Assembly: GCA_023091665.1 (NCBI GenBank)
Contig: JALJCQ010000015.1
Coordinates: forward strand, 1,984,001 to 2,048,000
Source of the DNA: Pythium myriotylum
Taxonomy: Eukaryota > Oomycota > Peronosporomycetes > Pythiales > Pythiaceae
Length of the DNA: 64,000 nt
Reading direction: 5' to 3'
Part shown: positions 42,227 to 52,523 of the stretch, piece after piece
Numbering within the stretch: position 1 is the stretch's first letter
Layout of the letters: each line of letters begins with the position of its first letter
Made by a program: the position numbers and the translations under genes
Notes under the pieces: generated by a model
The model's database searches: none
What the model was told of the DNA's origin: nothing
What the model saw: the letters and a program-made list of their open reading frames with translations, nothing else

Positions 42227-42958
42227 ATGGCCAGCAGTACCACATTGCCACCGACGACTAAGACCGCGTCCATCGCGACCGCATTCACCCGCAAGCTCTA
42301 CCGCATGCTCGATATCGAAGACCCCGCGGTCATCGGCTGGGATGTCTCCGGTCTCTCGTTCTCGATCCGCGACGAAGAGCAGCTCGACGAAAATGTCTTG
42401 CCGCGTTACTACCGAGGTCGAGTCGACGTATTCCGGCAGCACCTTAGCGAGCACGGCTTCCAGCGGACACTAGTGACAGGAGGATCCAGACAAATTGAGA
42501 CTTTCACGCACCAACACTTCATTCGCGGCGAGCCAAACCGATTGAGCCAAATTGTGCGCGTACCGACCAACAAGCGACGGAGATCAAGAATGGGGAAGAA
42601 GCGATCGGCTCCAGGTCCCGCTGCTCCACTATCACAAAAGCGCGAAGAGGTTGCGACCGCAACTCCTTCCTTCGTCGATGACGATGGTTTCGATCTAGAC
42701 AAGTTTCTCCACGAATCTACAACCATGACCCCGCACGCAGCGCCCGGCGTTCAGCAACAGAACAGCGGTTCCAGCGACGATTTGCACGAAAGTCTAGCTC
42801 GGATTCTCGCTCTTCACGCGACAAACCCTGTCGTGGCGTCAAAGGCGATGCTTGACTCCGAGCCAGGGAATTTAACCAAATCCCCCCAGATCGACACCCC
42901 TCTTTTCTCGTTCGACATGATGGCCTCAATGGTTGAGTGGCTCGACACAAGTGCTTGA
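42227..42958 (+). CDS. Heat-shock-factor-type transcription factor, copy 1
   Basis: Single exon, 243 residues; ATG in ACACCATGG context. The HSF DNA-binding domain is at about 18-110: FTRKLYRMLDIEDPAVIGW, SFSIRDEEQLDENVLPRYY, FRQHLSEHGFQR (recognition helix) and a final FIRGEPNRLSQIVR wing. This matches HSF order (FVxKLYxML, VIxWxxxGxSFxI, LPxYF, FxRQLxxxGF). A basic patch KRRRSRMGKKR directly after the domain is a probable nuclear localisation signal. The C terminus is acidic and short. The usual HR-A/B trimerisation coiled coil is not evident, a feature of many small oomycete HSF-domain proteins. A second HSF gene lies 920 bp downstream on the same strand. It probably acts as a DNA-binding regulator; the target set is unknown. 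Confidence 0.92.
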   Translation: MASSTTLPPTTKTASIATAFTRKLYRMLDIEDPAVIGWDVSGLSFSIRDEEQLDENVLPRYYRGRVDVFRQHLSEHGFQRTLVTGGSRQIETFTHQHFIRGEPNRLSQIVRVPTNKRRRSRMGKKRSAPGPAAPLSQKREEVATATPSFVDDDGFDLDKFLHESTTMTPHAAPGVQQQNSGSSDDLHESLARILALHATNPVVASKAMLDSEPGNLTKSPQIDTPLFSFDMMASMVEWLDTSA

Positions 42959-43880
42959 ATCCCCACCAACTAGCAACAGAGAGCGTCATTGCATATAGAG
43001 TAGCTACTTCTTGACTGTACCTTCTAAACCAACATGCCCGTTCCTTCACCGATTTTACAGCTCTGCAGCGATCTCATTCGTACACGTACTAACGACACGG
43101 ACACTGGTGGCACTCGCCCCTGTCAACACTCCGACGCCCCACTCGGCGAGTGGTCAGTCAGTCAGTCCGCAACAACAGCTGCCTCAACTTCAGAGAGCAA
43201 AGGTTGTACGTAATGAAATAGGATAAAACCACGTTAATACCAGTAAGGAACCGGTTTACTGTGGTAGAGTCGGTTTGAACATTCCCAGATCGAGTCGTGG
43301 GTTGATTTTTGACTGGCGTTCAGAATGCAAAATTGAATCGACTTGGTCTTCGTATAGCGCTCATCTCCTTTTGGCGCCGCTGCCGCGACGAAATGGCTGT
43401 CGTTGGCGCGAAGCCTGCCATGACATCCGTCCTCACGGCCGCTCGCGTTTCGCTTCGAGAATGCGCTTCTCGCGCATTCTCGAAACGAGTCCGCGGCTGA
43501 CACGACTAGGTGACGTTGCGACTGACGACTGGCTGCCAGCGAGGAGGGGTGGTATAGTAGGGCTGAGAGTCGGCTAGCGACGCGGAGGGCTGAGCTTTGG
43601 TAGTGGGAAGCTGCCCCCGAGTGGTTCGCCTCTGGGAGGCAAAGAGGAGACTTTGGTCAGTGTAGTTCGCGCCTGGGTGCAGCTGTGCGCGGAGGTTCGC
43701 GCACGGCTGCGGCTTTGCGAATCGGTGGTGTTGCGCCCGCGTCACTCGTGGTTTTGCTGCGGAGGCGCTCGATCAACACGCACCCGACAAGCGCAGGCTC
43801 CCGGTCTAGAAAGCGAGCAAGCGAAAGCGATTTGTGCCAACTCTCTCGTCTTTCCTTGTTGATTCTGTCCCTTCGACGCC
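42959..43880. other. Intergenic interval between the two HSF genes
   Basis: About 920 bp with no supported gene. It contains an HSE-like inverted repeat (43454-43484), listed separately, and a GC-rich leader before the second HSF start. Confidence 0.6.
43454..43484. promoter_or_regulatory. HSE-like perfect inverted repeat upstream of HSF copy 2
   Basis: TTCGAGAATGCGC at 43454-43466 is followed, after a 5-bp loop, by its exact reverse complement at 43472-43484. The arms contain TTCnnGAA pairs (TTCGAGAA and TTCTCGAA), and the loop adds another TTC. Heat-shock factors bind arrays of inverted nGAAn units. The position, about 400 bp upstream of an HSF start codon, suggests autoregulation, but the spacing between pairs is not the perfect 5-bp register. 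Confidence 0.5.
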
Positions 43881-44771
43881 ATGGCGACGTCCACGATGTT
43901 GCCGCCAATCGCGTCCGGCTTCGTGCGCAAGCTCTACTCGATCCTGAACGGCAACCATGCCTCGATCATCTGCTGGAACGAGCTCGGCACGGCGTTCTCC
44001 GTACTCGACTTCGAGCTCCTCGTCGAGCGCGTTCTACCGCTCTACTTTCGTGGCCGGCTGGATGCGTTTCGTCAGCAACTACGCGAGCACGGATTCCAGC
44101 GAGTCGCCGCCAGCGGTCTGCTTGTAGCCCGGCCCGGAGCAGTCGAGACCTACCGCCACGCCCACTTCTTGCGAGGGAATCCAAACGAGCTGAGCTTCAT
44201 TGTGCGCACCCCTCTCCCGAGGAAGCGAACGCGGCGCAAGAAGCCGGGTGTGACTGTCAAAGTGGAGGTAAAGACGGAAGAGGTTCCGTATTCAGATCCG
44301 GTCAAGGCTGAGCCGCTGCCCTTGGAGCCCATGGACACATCGCCAGCGGCCAAAGTCTTGCAAGATCTTGAGATAATTAGCGCTGGAAACAGCACGAATC
44401 CGTTGTTCACCGACGACGAACGATTCGACATCCTGCAGTGGCTTGAGTTGCCTGCAGTTGATGCCCAGGCATCCCTCTCCAGCAGCTACGGCAGCATGGA
44501 CGAGTTGGATCTCTTACTGGCTGACGCCGAGTGCGAAGGAAACACTCTGGATAGGGGCGTGGAACAGTTGACAGAAGATCAGCTCGAGATGTTTATGCGC
44601 CTCTTGGCGTCGCCAGCTTCGGTCGGCGAATGTACACATACGCACGCCACTAAAAGCTCGGCAGTGCCCGCATCTGCAACGTATGTGCGATCTCCTTTGT
44701 GGGACGGGCATCAGTTCTCAGAGGACACTCTCTTTTCGATGATGGAGTGTTTCTCGACAGTGCCGACATAG
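43881..44771 (+). CDS. Heat-shock-factor-type transcription factor, copy 2
   Basis: Single exon, 296 residues; ATG in CGCCATGGCG context. HSF DNA-binding domain at about 12-110: FVRKLYSILNGNHASIICW, AFSVLDFELLVERVLPLYF, FRQQLREHGFQRV and FLRGNPNELSFIVR. A basic stretch PRKRTRRKKPGV after the domain is a likely nuclear localisation signal, followed by short acidic KVEVKTEEVPYSDPVKAE, which resembles sumoylation-type VKxE sites. The rest is acidic with bulky hydrophobics (ILQWLELPAV, DELDLLLADAE), as expected of an activation region. No clear trimerisation coiled coil is present. It is diverged from copy 1 but collinear with it through the domain, so the pair arose by older tandem duplication. 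An HSE-like palindrome lies upstream. Confidence 0.92.
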   Translation: MATSTMLPPIASGFVRKLYSILNGNHASIICWNELGTAFSVLDFELLVERVLPLYFRGRLDAFRQQLREHGFQRVAASGLLVARPGAVETYRHAHFLRGNPNELSFIVRTPLPRKRTRRKKPGVTVKVEVKTEEVPYSDPVKAEPLPLEPMDTSPAAKVLQDLEIISAGNSTNPLFTDDERFDILQWLELPAVDAQASLSSSYGSMDELDLLLADAECEGNTLDRGVEQLTEDQLEMFMRLLASPASVGECTHTHATKSSAVPASATYVRSPLWDGHQFSEDTLFSMMECFSTVPT

Positions 44772-45314
44772 GAGATCTGTTCTTGCAGGCACATTGTGAG
44801 CCATCTCCCGTGAGCTGCGTATGCTGCCCACACATACCTTCGAGCAAAGGTACTGACGTTTCTCGCCTCCGTAGACGAGCTGCTTCATGCAGTCAAGATA
44901 GTCAGAGGAGACTTCGATCGAGTCGACCAAGTGGGTTTATCGTCATTGCAGTCATCCCTTCTGTCCATATCATCTCGACGAGACTGCAAAAGACCAATCT
45001 CCAAGAAAAAACAACCAAGTGCGTTGAAGGTGCCACTACGAAATCCAAAAGAAGCCGCGTCACAAGCCGGTAGCACCATCTCAAGTAGGGGTAGAAGTAG
45101 TTAGTTTATCATTGTGAATAAGTTATCGTTGGTGCGTTGGACCTCAAGAACATCAAACCGTTGCTGTCGTGGAGAGGCCCAAAACGCGGTGGGGGTTGTA
45201 GCCAATGGAAGACAGAGTTCCAGATTCAGGTGGTTGCCCGTCTTCTAATCTGACTCTTTTCGGAGAGACAAGAGTGAGGCAGCACCCCTCTTAGTCACGG
45301 CTTTCCCGACACAA
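44772..45314. other. Intergenic interval
   Basis: About 540 bp between HSF copy 2 and the first M96-like gene, same strand. No gene, repeat or RNA is recognised. Confidence 0.5.
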
Positions 45315-46760
45315 ATGGAGTGGTCAGACGTCTCCGCCGAGTTCGACGCGTGGCCTGATGCGATCCATTCACTCAGCTTTCTCGAGAGCAGCGAGGAGCT
45401 GCTGGGGCTGCTGACTGGGGATCTTGTTCCTGCCAACGCTGAAGCCGACGATTCCAGCGGCTCAGATGCCGTGAACGAGAGGCCAAATGTCGCTGTCGAC
45501 AAAGACATGAGGATCCCGTATTCCCTCAATGGCGTGGATGCGTTGCGCAATACCAGGCTAGATTCACAGACCGAGGATACTCTCCCACGCGCGCAGAAGA
45601 AGCCGAAGAAGAGACGCACTAGTAATCCCGTCAAGCAAAACATTGATCGACTTCGCGATGCTGCGAAAGAAGCTGAAGCTCAACTTGCCCTTTTGCGCTC
45701 TCGTCGCCACCAGTTCGTAAGATCTCGAGTGGAAGGAGATAAGACCGATAGAATACCCGAGCTCGAGGCGATTTCCGTGTGGAAAGATGTCGCTGCGCGG
45801 CAGTACCGTTGGCGAAGGGAAAGCGAGGTACTGAATGAGAAGCTGCGTCGAGTTTTACAAGAGCAGGACAAGACTCTCCATCGCCTCCAGCGACTCGTGA
45901 AACGCAGTCATGCATTGGTGAGTCCTCAATATGTGCGTTTTTCTATTTCCTCTTACTAATGGTGACGCCGAACTCTAGCTCAAATCGTGCACTCCAGTCA
46001 CATACTTTCCGTTTGATGCAGAGGGCACTCGATTCGCCCGCAGAATCAATGAATTGATGAGCATTACAGTTGAAATGCAAACTCATGCGGAGAGCGTCAT
46101 GCTCTCCGAAGTCAGTCCCAGCAGTCATGGCGGAGATATCGTGAATCTGCAGCAACGAATCGTGCCTTGTTCTCCACAGACAGTTGCAGCCGCTGTTTGG
46201 GGATACCTTTCCCAGCCATCGGGCAATCACGACTCGTATTTTCGAGAGGTGAGTGAGCAAACTCCATCGACCATTAATCTTTGGGTATCTGATGTGTGAC
46301 CTGTTGTGTCAAGCAAATTGAGTGTTCTAGTGACTGCATCGTCAAGAGCTTCTTCGTGCACTGGGACTCGGTTGATATGTCTGCCAACCATCGAGGTATC
46401 ATCGTAGCTCGGCGCGTTCGGAGGGAAAGCGGGCTCGAGTTTGTTGTGTATACTGCTGAGCTAGAAGGAGTCACTCCGAGCCATCCACACACGGACGTCG
46501 TGACGAGCCCGCACGGGTTTCGTACACACGGGTGGATTGTTGCTCGGCGTTGTAAAGGTTTGTCAGCGAGTCTCGAGACGAGCGAAGTGTCGACGAAGAA
46601 CGTTGTAAAACCACTGGGAGTGCTCAATACGTCTCACATGTCAGCAGACCCATTTACTTCCGGGAACGCATTGGCTCGCTTCAGTCTCGTTCGACACAAC
46701 GAGCGGGTCCACAGGGCAATTGATAGCGCGTTTATCAGTGTCCCCAGTCAAGTGTGTTGA
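45315..46760 (+). CDS. M96-like bZIP/START-like protein, copy 1
   Basis: Three exons, 45315-45917, 45979-46248 and 46314-46760; 439 residues. Introns are 61 and 65 nt. Residues about 95-200 form a basic region (KKPKKRRTSNPVKQNIDRLR) running into a coiled coil interrupted by the signature VWKDVAARQYRWRRESEVLN. This arrangement, short acidic start, basic-coiled coil, WKxxAxRQ block, then a START-like C-terminal domain (about 230-439), is that of the large oomycete group usually annotated M96 mating-specific family. Some members are described as bZIP-like regulators. The C-terminal part holds FFVHWDSVDMSANHRGIIVA and HGWIVARR, beta-strand-rich as in START folds. DNA binding is inferred only. Two further members lie 2.3 kb downstream on the opposite strand. 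Confidence 0.82.
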
Positions 46761-46900
46761 ACTGCACAACCCCCGGCAATATTCATAATCCAATGCATCA
46801 CATTATGGTTTCCTTTAAATTTCATGCCGTTGACGTCATCAGGAAACCCTTGTCTCATGGCCCCGACCGCGTCAGTTCAAATCTGGTGAGGAGGTCTGCA

Positions 46901-47986
46901 ATGGGCCCCCACGCGCCTTCGACGCGGTTCGCGTTCCCGAGTGCGCTCGAGCGTCCGGAGCTTCGCACCCCCTACGCGTGGTTCCGACGCAACGTGCTTC
47001 TCTTCATTCTCTACTTTCTCTGGATCTGCGGCGTTGGAAGCTTCACAGGCATGTGGGTCTTCTCAGCGCTCTGCGCGGCCCGAGCGGTTGCAACGTTTGG
47101 CGCCGAGCCGTTACCGGCGACTGTGGTCTCGTTCTTGTTATTCATGGCCCTTTACTACTCGTTCCACTACATCGTTTACCACTCAAAACCTCAGGGTGAA
47201 TGGAAGAGCCTCCGAGCATTCGCTCGCCACTCGATGGTTCAGTTCCCGTACTTTCGCCACGTGGTGTGCATATTTGATGGCCGCGAAGAAGAAAGTCTTC
47301 AGAATCCGCTCAAGTCAATGGTACCAGTGAATGACAAGTCCCTGTTCGCCTACCATCCGCACGGTGTGCTGTCGACAGGCATGGCCTACAATGGTGTCCA
47401 CGCGAAACGTTTTGAGGAGAGCGACACGCGTTGGTTGGTCGCAGAGAACCTGTTTTGGTTCCCCCTGTTGCGTGATGTTTTGCGCTGGCTTAACTTTGAC
47501 GACGTCAGCAAGCAAACTTTCGTCAGACACATGAAGCAAAATCGCAACGTGGCACTCATTCCAGGTGGCTTCGAGGAAGCTACGATATACGAACGGGGTA
47601 AGCACCGCGTGTTCATCAAGAAGCGTTTTGGATTCATCAAACTGGCCCTTCAGTTCGGCTACAAGGTCTACCCTGCTTACACATTTGGAGAAGAAGAGAC
47701 GTTTCATGCTCTCCCGTATTTTCTAAAGCAGCGCATGCTCATGAACAAGTGGAAGATTCCTGGAGTTGTGTTCTTCGGTCGGCTGCTGTGCTTCTTCATG
47801 CCGCTCGAGGATGTCGAATTGACAACCGTAATTGGCAAACCAATCCAGATGCCTACGATTCCTCACCCAACGAAGGAAGACGTCGCCAAGTATCACAAGA
47901 TCTACGTGGACGCCCTGAGCGATCTATTCGAGAGGTACAAGCACAAGTACGCGAAGAACCCAGCTGCTCAGCTAGAGATTTTCTGA
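46901..47986 (+). CDS. Diacylglycerol O-acyltransferase, DGAT2 family
   Basis: Single exon, 361 residues from the ATG at 46901; in-frame ATGs also occur upstream at about 46793 and 46805. DGAT2 enzymes transfer an acyl group from acyl-CoA to diacylglycerol (or related acceptors) in the ER membrane to make storage lipid. Two hydrophobic spans near the N terminus (about 27-50 and 70-88) form the usual membrane hairpin. The active-site motif YHPHG is at 151-155, followed by WLVAENLFWFP, NVALIPGGFEEA, KKRFGFIKLALQFGYKVYP (the RxGFxxxAxxxG block) and PIQMPTIPHPTKEDV. All family blocks are intact and the length is typical. It overlaps no other frame and lies 140 bp after the first M96-like gene. 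Confidence 0.95.
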   Translation: MGPHAPSTRFAFPSALERPELRTPYAWFRRNVLLFILYFLWICGVGSFTGMWVFSALCAARAVATFGAEPLPATVVSFLLFMALYYSFHYIVYHSKPQGEWKSLRAFARHSMVQFPYFRHVVCIFDGREEESLQNPLKSMVPVNDKSLFAYHPHGVLSTGMAYNGVHAKRFEESDTRWLVAENLFWFPLLRDVLRWLNFDDVSKQTFVRHMKQNRNVALIPGGFEEATIYERGKHRVFIKKRFGFIKLALQFGYKVYPAYTFGEEETFHALPYFLKQRMLMNKWKIPGVVFFGRLLCFFMPLEDVELTTVIGKPIQMPTIPHPTKEDVAKYHKIYVDALSDLFERYKHKYAKNPAAQLEIF

Positions 47987-48286
47987 GGTAATTGCGAAGT
48001 CTCTCACTCGCATTGTGTATAATTGATCTGGATAGCACAAAGTCCACGAGATCGCTCTGCAAGCAAATAGAGTTGCCCTTCAACATGACAAAAAAAATGA
48101 ACTTGCGTTCTCGATATTTCAAAAATATTGATGACATTTCGAGAAATATCCTCCGTAGGCACGACCTCTTCCTCATCACCATTCTGCGACGAGCACCCCA
48201 GAGGCAACGGCGCAGACTAACGCGACGGAACTGGTGGTTGGGACCCTCGGGCGAGAGCGAGTGCCGAAAGAGGAAGAGTTCGGAAG
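47987..48286. other. Intergenic interval
   Basis: 300 bp between the DGAT2 and SANT/Myb genes on the same strand. It contains an AT-rich patch (48080-48150) and nothing else recognised. Confidence 0.5.
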
Positions 48287-48843
48287 ATGGAAGGCGCGGG
48301 GATCAACACCGGGCTATGGGAACCGGAGGAGCACGAGCGGTATTTGGCAGCCCTGAACCCGTTCGTGTCGTGGGAAGACGTAGCACGTCGCGTCGGCACT
48401 CGCTCTCGCCTCCAGTGTCGCACCCACCACCAGAAAATTGAGAAGAAGCTACGCAAAGCGAAAGAGAAAGGTCTGCGCAAGTCAGTGACGCCCCGTGTCG
48501 AGCATCGCTTGCCGGCGGAGCACGGTGAGTAGATCGCCTGGGCTGAGTGGATCGGCTGCTGTTTAACCAAGTTGAATTTTACATGGCAGAGATGCTCACA
48601 CTATCGGTGCGCTCTAAGATGTGCATCGCGTCGGATCCGACTCATATGAAGCAGCCTATAAGCCCTTCCGGAGTGGATGAGAAGACTCCGAGTGTCATGT
48701 TGACCCTTCCTACCGCAGATGTCCCTACGGTTGACTCGGTCGCCAACGAGGCCATGTTCGATGACTTCACCTTATCCGTCGACGACCTGTTTGTCGGCTT
48801 TGATGAAGCCCAAGTCCTCGAGACCATCCCTCCCTTTGCCTGA
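48287..48843 (+). CDS. Small SANT/Myb-like (SHAQKY-related) protein
   Basis: Two exons, 48287-48524 and 48590-48843, joined across a 65-nt intron in phase 1; 163 residues. Residues about 8-55 form one Myb/SANT repeat: TGLWEPEEHERYLAALNP, SWEDVARRVGTRSRLQCR, THHQKIEKKLRKAKEK. The third helix differs from the plant and oomycete SHAQKYF type (here THHQKI), so it is a divergent member. The remainder is low complexity and ends with an acidic, hydrophobic stretch (FDDFTLSVDDLFVGFDE) that could be an activation tail. Probably a single-repeat DNA-binding regulator. Its 3' end faces the M96-like pair, with an inverted repeat in the gap. Confidence 0.78.
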
Positions 48844-48906
48844 CAACGACAGTTTCTTCATCGCATCAACGAGAGACTCAGCAAGACCTGCTCTTGGATC
48901 GATCAG

Positions 48907-48995
48907 TATCTCTGCACAGTGTCCACTGAAAGCTGGTACACCCCCCTAGGATAGCTTGGCGGGTTTACCAGCTTTGAATGGACACTGCTCAGATA
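48907..48995. repeat. Long inverted repeat (hairpin) between convergent genes
   Basis: An 89-bp imperfect palindrome. Left arm from 48907 (TATCTCTGCACAGTGTCCAC) through AAAGCTGGTACACCC to 48943; right arm 48961-48995 is its near-exact reverse complement; the spacer is about 17 bp. About 25 bp of each central arm differ at only three positions. The size suits a tiny MITE-like element or a strong RNA hairpin. It lies between the 3' ends of the SANT gene (+) and an M96-like gene (-), where a two-way transcription end would be needed. Confidence 0.85.
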
Positions 48996-49072
48996 GTGCA
49001 TCTATCCAACCAAGAAAAAAGTAAAAACAATGTAATCTTCTGTGCTCGAGGGTTGGACGACCGGTCCGCGTT

Positions 49073-50521
49073 TTAACCTATATTCTGTGATTGACAGTCA
49101 ATATGATCACCTGAGTCATCATTTCTAGATCCAACTTGCCCCAACAAGATGGCATCGATACGGCGTTGTTCCTGCTCAACGATGAAGTGGTGGGCTTGAA
49201 CAATGAAGAACTGGAGGACAGAAGCTTGCTCGCTTGTGAGGCTTGCAGGTGCTCCTCTGTGCGAAGGCCTCGACGTCTCGAACTTCACAAGCACTCGCTT
49301 TTGCACGTGGTCGTGCTCATGAGGCTGCACGACTGTCCACTCTCGAAAGTCATAAGCTAGCGCATTGAGTGGAAACGGTGAGTTTGGGTAAGGCCACATT
49401 GAGCCTGTCGTTATTACGACATCGCGATCTTCCTCTCGAAAACGAGCACGAATACCCACACCTTGACAGAGAGTGGAGCCGTACGGCGTTGCAATGTGCA
49501 CCGAGTACACAAAGGATTGACTTGACTCGGTTTCGTCGCGGTGCTGGGACGAAAATGAATAGAGTGAGGAGCCGTGACAAAAACGCAGAACAGAGATCCT
49601 ACCTCGACTTTAAAAGCTTCGCGTGCAGCCTGCTCACTTTGATTGACGTTCCAGAGAAGATCAGCGAGTCCTAACACTGGTTGTGGCACAAGTCTTCCGA
49701 CGCAGGTCGTCGCCAGAATCGAGCCCGGAGGAATGTCCTCGCCATCGTACTTGTTAATTGTAACCTCTCGGAATTCTGGCTCCGCCGTCGTGAACGGACT
49801 TTTTTCGAATACTGAGTCCAGTTCCGTGTACATCTCTGATGTGAGCGAAAAGAGACTTGTTCGTCTCTCTGTGATCATGTCCGTATCGAGGCCAGCTCTT
49901 GATCGAGGGATTACTGACGACGGCAACTACAGTGACGAACAGAAAAGCATTCCTAAGTACCAAATCCAAGTCATCGCCAAGTGAGCAGAATCGCCGAACC
50001 CCCATTTGTGCGCGCTGCACAAGCCGTATCATGCTCTTAATAATTCCCACTTGCCGTTGAACTTGGTCACGGAGCCGCTGATTCTCGGCCTGCACCTCTC
50101 GAAGGTACTTGAACTGGCGTGCAGCCACGCTCTCCCAGATGCCGACTGGAGCAGATGCTGCTTGTGTGGAACCAGCATCATTCCCAACAAGCGCGCGCGC
50201 CACCACTTGCCGTTGTCTGTGAAGTGCAATTAGTGTCTCGAGGTCTTGGACAGACTGGCGAAGTCGTTGGATCTCGTGGTTTGGTCGAGAGGTCCGGACG
50301 CGCTTTCGCTTCACCGGCGTCCTAGATGGAGCGGGCGGTCCGTCGCTGTCGAGTGACGAGTCTGGTGTCGTTGTCGCAGAAGGCGACCCTCCCGCAAGTA
50401 TCGAAGGGGTTTTCTCAGCAAATAGCGCATCCACCAGCTCATCGCTCGTGTCGAACTGGTCCAGCAGAGCGACAAGGGAAAGCCATGCTGTGTCCTTTTC
50501 GGTTGGAGCTGAAGACTCGAT
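49073..50521 (-). CDS. M96-like bZIP/START-like protein, copy 2 (no ATG seen)
   Basis: Three exons in transcript order: 50000-50521, 49603-49926 and 49073-49543; about 438 residues, matching copies 1 and 3 in length and exon plan. The coding frame is open up to 50521, where the codon aligned with the initiator Met of copy 3 reads ATC (ATC GAG TCT), directly preceded by an in-frame TGA. Domains: KRKRVRTSRPNHEIQRLRQS basic start, coiled coil, GIWESVAARQFKYLREVQAE, further coil ending RLVQRAQMG, then START-like part (LPSSVIPRSRAG onward; PPGSILATTCVGRLV). Only about 100 bp separate it from copy 3 upstream, leaving little room for another exon. It may start at a non-AUG codon, have a tiny first exon I cannot see, or be recently inactivated. 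The rest shows no damage. Confidence 0.72.
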
Positions 50522-50625
50522 TCACCGTGACGTCCCAAATACTGGCTCGTTTCATCTCTTCTTCCACATCACTTGAACCGAACTCTCAACAATATCGTCA
50601 CCAAACAACTTGAAGTATATTTTGT

Positions 50626-52041
50626 CTAACCACGGATTTCATTAAGTCTGCCATCGAGTTGCTGCTGCAATTGGAAGTGGAGGAAATGGAGCGTATCGCT
50701 GATAAACCGCCGAAGAATCCCGGCTGGGCCTCCTGAAAGTGCTGGAACTAGAGGCGCGTCAGGCCTCGTCGCCGTGGTTTTGACGGTGATCTGAGAAAAC
50801 TCTTCGGATCCCTCAACTGATTGAATCAGCGATACTGTCTCCATGCGGTATTCTATCGCAGTCATGGGGAACGCGGTGTTCTCTGTTGGGCGCAACTCGT
50901 GCACACCGAGGAAAATGATGCCCACGCCATCTCGTTCAACTCTTCGGCTCATTGCAAGACCGGAATATGTAGCTGAGCCTAAAGGTGTACACAAACCGAT
51001 AGAGTAACTAACAGTCTCGCAATTGCCGGATCGATCTACGTCCTAGGAAGAGCATAACAACGTTGAGCAGTTCATCGAGCTGTCAGCGTGGAGATCGCAG
51101 TTTTACCTTGAAATGAAGGTCTTGGACACGAGAGGTACCTTTGCGGATGCGCTCCCACCAACCGTCAGCTATTGACTGCTGGGAGCGGGGTGCTAAGTAT
51201 CCTGCGTCTGAGGTCGCAAGTAGAGCTCCTGCAAGAATTTCGACGTCATCGGTATGCAATTGCGTATCACGGAAATCTTCATCGACAACTCGCAAAAACA
51301 GGTCGTCGTGAAGCGTCAGCGCGAGCTCTCCCTCCATCCTGTCGATTGCTGCAACCAGACGGCGCCGACGCAAGCTGCGCATCTCTGTGGGGTCTTCACG
51401 AAGGCTGTGCGGAGCAGAGCTCAGCGGTAACTAAAAGGTCGTATGTTTAGAAAGAGGGATATGATAGATGTGAAGATGGCGGAACTTACACCAGCCCGCG
51501 CGCGTCGGATGAGCCGAATAAAGTTTTGGATGATGTTAACTTGAGTCTGAAGCTCCAAGCGCAGCTTGCGGTTCATTGTTTGGGAATCACGCAAATACTG
51601 GTACTGTCGCGCTGCAGCCGCTTTCCATACTTTGGCCGTCGCAGGGGAGCAGTTTGTCTGGGTCTGTGCGACAGAACCGCACAGACGTCGTGACTCTCGG
51701 CGCTTGAGCAACCGGAGAAGCGCCGAGAGCTCTTCGAACGAATGCCGCAACCGGTCAATCTCCTCCTTCGGTCGCGTCTGGGGATATCGTCGCCGAGGTT
51801 TCTTCTTCTCGAGTTGCACGGTGTCGGTCGAGCTCGCCGTCGATGACGAAGTCCTTGGAGCATTCCCCGCAGTTTGGTTGCGTCGCCTGACCAATTGGAG
51901 AGTGCTCGCAGGCGGCGTCGCCGGGTGGAGTAGCGACTCATTGTGTCTATCGCTGAGCAGCGCCTCCAGGAGCTCCTCACCGGTCTCGTAACGTTCGATC
52001 GAAGCGAGCACGGCGCGCCAGGCGGCCTCGCTCACCTCCAT
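50626..52041 (-). CDS. M96-like bZIP/START-like protein, copy 3
   Basis: Three exons in transcript order: 51490-52041, 51107-51430 and 50626-51042; 430 residues. ATG at 52041 (MEVSEAAWRAVLAS). Basic stretch KKKPRRRYPQTRPKEEIDRL, coiled coil, VWKAAAARQYQYLRDSQTMN, coil ending RLIRRARAG, then the START-like half. Both introns (59 and 64 nt) sit at the same places as in copies 1 and 2, and the middle exon is exactly 324 nt in copies 2 and 3 against 270 nt in copy 1. That supports a tandem duplication of 2 and 3 after they split from copy 1. Likely a regulator; no direct evidence of target. The final exon carries AFPMTAIEYRME and ends LNEIRG. Confidence 0.82.
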
Positions 52042-52517
52042 GACGTCGCCCCACCGACAGACTCTTACCTGGCTTTCACCCACTGAGTCTGATCAATTAC
52101 CAGAGTAAGGTGCGACACATATCTCTGTCTTATTTCAAGGTATACCTAGAATCGCGAGAGCAAAGCGACTTCCTGCCCACATTTGGAAGGGCGTCCTTGC
52201 GTCCAAAAAATCAAACATGAAGGTCGCAGCGATCTAAAACCATTCAGGAACCTAATTGACTTGAGGCCTGAGGCTGACCCAAAGTTTTGTTGCGATCCAG
52301 TGAGTCTTCCGGATATTTGTGACGAGCATAGAACCGTAATGGGCGTACGCAGAAAACCTTTGAGGGTGAGCCAATGCCGCGAGCTCAAGCTCAGGACCGA
52401 TTGGGCTCATCTGGGGTTGAAGACAGAAGCGTGGCATTTCGTGTTTGGTTTGAGAACGTAGAAGAATACCCACAATCCTACGGTAGTGTCTACTACGTCG
52501 TACCTTCAGCAGTTCTT
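52042..52517. other. Intergenic interval up to palindrome boundary
   Basis: About 475 bp, no supported gene. It holds the promoter and leader of M96-like copy 3 (minus) and ends at the outer edge of the large palindrome. Confidence 0.5.
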
Positions 52518-52523
52518 AATGGC

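Noticed and set aside
42409..42726. Antisense frame across HSF copy 1
   Set aside because: Shadow of the conserved HSF domain; no independent support.
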